A stretch of DNA of 7,466 bases from Gammaproteobacteria bacterium. GTDB taxonomy: Bacteria; Pseudomonadota; Gammaproteobacteria; Pseudomonadales; Azotimanducaceae_A. The stretch covers positions 1 to 7,466 of the forward strand of contig JAPOON010000854.1 of assembly GCA_026713405.1 (NCBI GenBank), given 5' to 3'. A program made the position numbers and the translations under genes. The notes beneath the pieces were generated by a model. It searched no databases. It worked only from the letters and a program-made list of their open reading frames with translations, and had not been told where the DNA came from. Numbering within the stretch: position 1 is the first letter of the stretch; each line of letters begins with the position of its first letter. Positions 6,280-7,466 of the stretch are shown in pieces.

Positions 6280-6281
6280 CG

Positions 6282-7088
6282 ATGGACGACTGGCACGGCA
6301 AGACCGCCGTAGTGACGGGAGCCGCCGGCGGTATCGGCGAAGCGATTGCGACCAAGGCGGCCTCGCTTGGCATGAACGTGGTGCTGGCCGACATCGATGC
6401 GGCAGGGCTGAAAGCCGTTCAGGCGGCCCTGGAAACCGGGGGTGCGCAGGTGTTGTCGGTGGTGGCCGATGTGGGCCGGCTTGCCGATGTGGAAACGCTT
6501 GCGGACTCGGCGTATGAGCGTTTCGGGGCCGTGCACCTGGTATTCAACAATGCGGGCACCATGACGCCGGGCTCGCTGCTGAAACTCCCGCTGGACGACA
6601 TGCGCCGCATGGTCGACACGAACCTGTGGGGCACCCTGTACGGGATGAAGGTTTTCATGCCCAGAATGCTCGCGGACGGCACCGGGCACGTGGTGAATAC
6701 GAGTTCCCTGAACGGGCTGCTCGCCTATCCGGCCATGGCCACCTACAACGGCACCAAGGCCGCCATCATCGGCATCAGCGAAACCGTGTTCCACGAGTTG
6801 GCGTCTCGCAACTCACCCATCGGGATTTCCGTCGTATGTCCGGGGGCGGTGCGGAAAAAGCGGGTCTCGGGCATGACCGGCCAAGGGTCTCGCAGCGCCG
6901 ATGACCGAATCTCGAAGTTCCGCGAAGAAACGGGAATCGCCGCAAGCCAGGTGGCCGACTGTATTTTCGACGGGCTTGCCCGGAACAGTTTCTGGATATT
7001 CACGCATCACAACTTTCACGATGCGCTCACCAGGCGTGTCGATGCCATGATCGGTGAACTGAAGCCTGTGTTCGAGCTGCCGATTTAG
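6282..7088 (+). CDS. Short-chain dehydrogenase/reductase (SDR), classical type
   Basis: From the ATG at 6282 the product has 268 residues, starting MDDWHGKTAVVTGAAGGIG. It shows TGAAGGIG (12-19), Asp37 favouring NAD(H), ADV (62-64), NNAG (89-92), Asn114, Ser142 in NTSSLNG, and YNGTK with Tyr155 and Lys159, so all catalytic positions are present at the usual Ser-Tyr spacing of 13. The CPGAV segment (186-190) is followed by RKKR and a Ser/Arg-rich stretch, then SFWIFTH near the C-terminus, as in the SDR at 4416-5270. The frame extends to a GTG at 6240, but the protein-like sequence begins at MDDW. It is a cytosolic oxidoreductase of unknown substrate, transcribed divergently from the PhyH operon; the next SDR gene follows after 121 bp. 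Confidence 0.9.
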   Translation: MDDWHGKTAVVTGAAGGIGEAIATKAASLGMNVVLADIDAAGLKAVQAALETGGAQVLSVVADVGRLADVETLADSAYERFGAVHLVFNNAGTMTPGSLLKLPLDDMRRMVDTNLWGTLYGMKVFMPRMLADGTGHVVNTSSLNGLLAYPAMATYNGTKAAIIGISETVFHELASRNSPIGISVVCPGAVRKKRVSGMTGQGSRSADDRISKFREETGIAASQVADCIFDGLARNSFWIFTHHNFHDALTRRVDAMIGELKPVFELPI

Positions 7089-7209
7089 CCCCCTTCGTCG
7101 CGGGCAAGGTATTCAAATGAGGCAAGTTCGTACCCGGGTACTGCTTTCCTGCCGAGCTGGGGCATCGCCCGTTCGCGCTTGAAACATGATGTGACCTGGA
7201 GGGTATCGC
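7089..7209 (+). other. Short intergenic stretch between two SDR genes
   Basis: No terminator hairpin with a T-tract is visible. A perfect 12-bp palindrome, GTACCCGGGTAC, lies at 7130-7141 and might be a regulator site, but such palindromes are expected once or twice by chance in a window of this size. A clear Shine-Dalgarno GGAGGG at 7198-7203 serves the following gene. Whether the second SDR gene has its own promoter is not decided by the sequence. Confidence 0.4.
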
Positions 7210-7466
7210 ATGGGTGATTTCGATGGGCAGGTAGCCTGGGTCACGGGGGGCGTGAGCGGGATAGGCGGTGCAACCGCCCGTTCCCTGGCCGGTGGGGGCG
7301 CGAGGGTCGGTGTACTCGACATCGACATCGGCAAGGGCGCGTCGATGATCGGGGAACTGGGCCTCGCTGCCGAGCAGTGCGATGTCGCGGACGAGGCGGG
7401 GCCGCACCCGGGGCCCGAGGCGGTGGGGGCGACGCGACGCCGGGCCGCGCCGCCGCGGCGCGGCGC
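7210..7466 (+). CDS. Short-chain dehydrogenase/reductase, N-terminal part (runs off the right edge)
   Basis: An ATG at 7210 with GGAGGG 6 bp upstream opens a frame to the window end (85 codons). The product begins MGDFDGQVAWVTGGVSGIGG: TGGVSGIG at residues 12-19 is the SDR nucleotide-binding motif, Asp37 in VLDID favours NAD(H), and CDVADEA (57-63) matches the adenine-contacting strand. After about residue 63 the translation becomes Gly/Pro/Arg-rich and no longer fits an SDR, where a helix leading to FG-x-VD-x-LVNNAG is expected. That coincides with a shift to nearly pure G+C, suggesting sequence error rather than biology. The NAG, Ser and Tyr-Lys motifs are outside the window. Likely a third SDR of the region, following the previous one in the same direction. 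Confidence 0.8.
   Translation, partial: MGDFDGQVAWVTGGVSGIGGATARSLAGGGARVGVLDIDIGKGASMIGELGLAAEQCDVADEAGPHPGPEAVGATRRRAAPPRRG
7425..7466. other. Nearly pure G+C terminal stretch, probably unreliable sequence
   Basis: The last 40 or so bases contain only a few A/T and consist of short G/C runs with local self-complementarity. The translation of the SDR frame loses its family pattern from about 7399 on. This looks like low-quality sequence at a read or contig end. Confidence 0.5.

Noticed and set aside
6194..6394. N-terminal extension of the PhyH-type protein up to 6394
   Set aside because: It would be antisense to the SDR coding start and the divergent promoter; the residues are low-complexity Ser/Pro/Ala/Thr and do not look like the family.
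7130..7141. Perfect 12-bp palindrome GTACCCGGGTAC as an operator
   Set aside because: About one or two such palindromes are expected by chance in 7.4 kb, and no promoter elements are placed around it.

Overview
The window is GC-rich (low to mid 60s percent by eye) and tightly packed with bacterial genes. It looks like a piece of an aerobic heterotroph's catabolic region. Gene content, short spacers and GTG/ATG starts fit a Pseudomonadota-like bacterium, probably an environmental or metagenomic contig, but no marker gene fixes the taxon. I see no RNA genes, transposases, CRISPR arrays or phage genes.

Layout from left to right: (1) the 5' part of a TauD/TfdA-type 2-oxoglutarate dioxygenase gene on the minus strand, running off the left edge (1-212). 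(2) A 437-bp divergent intergenic region with two abutting hairpins and a promoter/operator candidate. (3) A plus-strand pair: an alpha/beta hydrolase (650-1366) and an AMP-forming acyl-CoA ligase (1397-2896). (4) A minus-strand run read from right to left: PhyH-type dioxygenase (6193-5273), SDR (5270-4416), an internally deleted hydrolase paralog (4379-3918), a 44-residue basic small ORF (3900-3766) and a luciferase-like oxidoreductase (3769-2900). Its last stop lies 3 bp from the stop of the ligase. (5) A divergent promoter region at about 6194-6281. (6) Plus-strand SDR genes at 6282-7088 and 7210 to the right edge; the second is cut off, and its last bases look unreliable.

Taken together the genes resemble a pathway for an unidentified hydrophobic or ester-containing substrate. 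Two iron/2-oxoglutarate dioxygenases and one flavin- or F420-dependent oxidoreductase could oxidise it, three SDRs could interconvert alcohols and ketones, a hydrolase could open an ester or lactone, and a ligase could activate the acid as a CoA thioester. The substrate cannot be read from the sequence, and the pathway order is inference.

The most unusual points are the hydrolase paralog that has lost about 91 residues in frame (cap region and acidic triad residue) yet keeps an open frame within an operon, the well-placed small ORF after it, a 7-codon leader ORF with the best Shine-Dalgarno in its region just before an SDR gene, and a TTGAGG-type inverted repeat found near two promoter candidates. 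I do not see a clearly new biological system; the families are all known, and the interest lies in the arrangement and the degenerate paralog.
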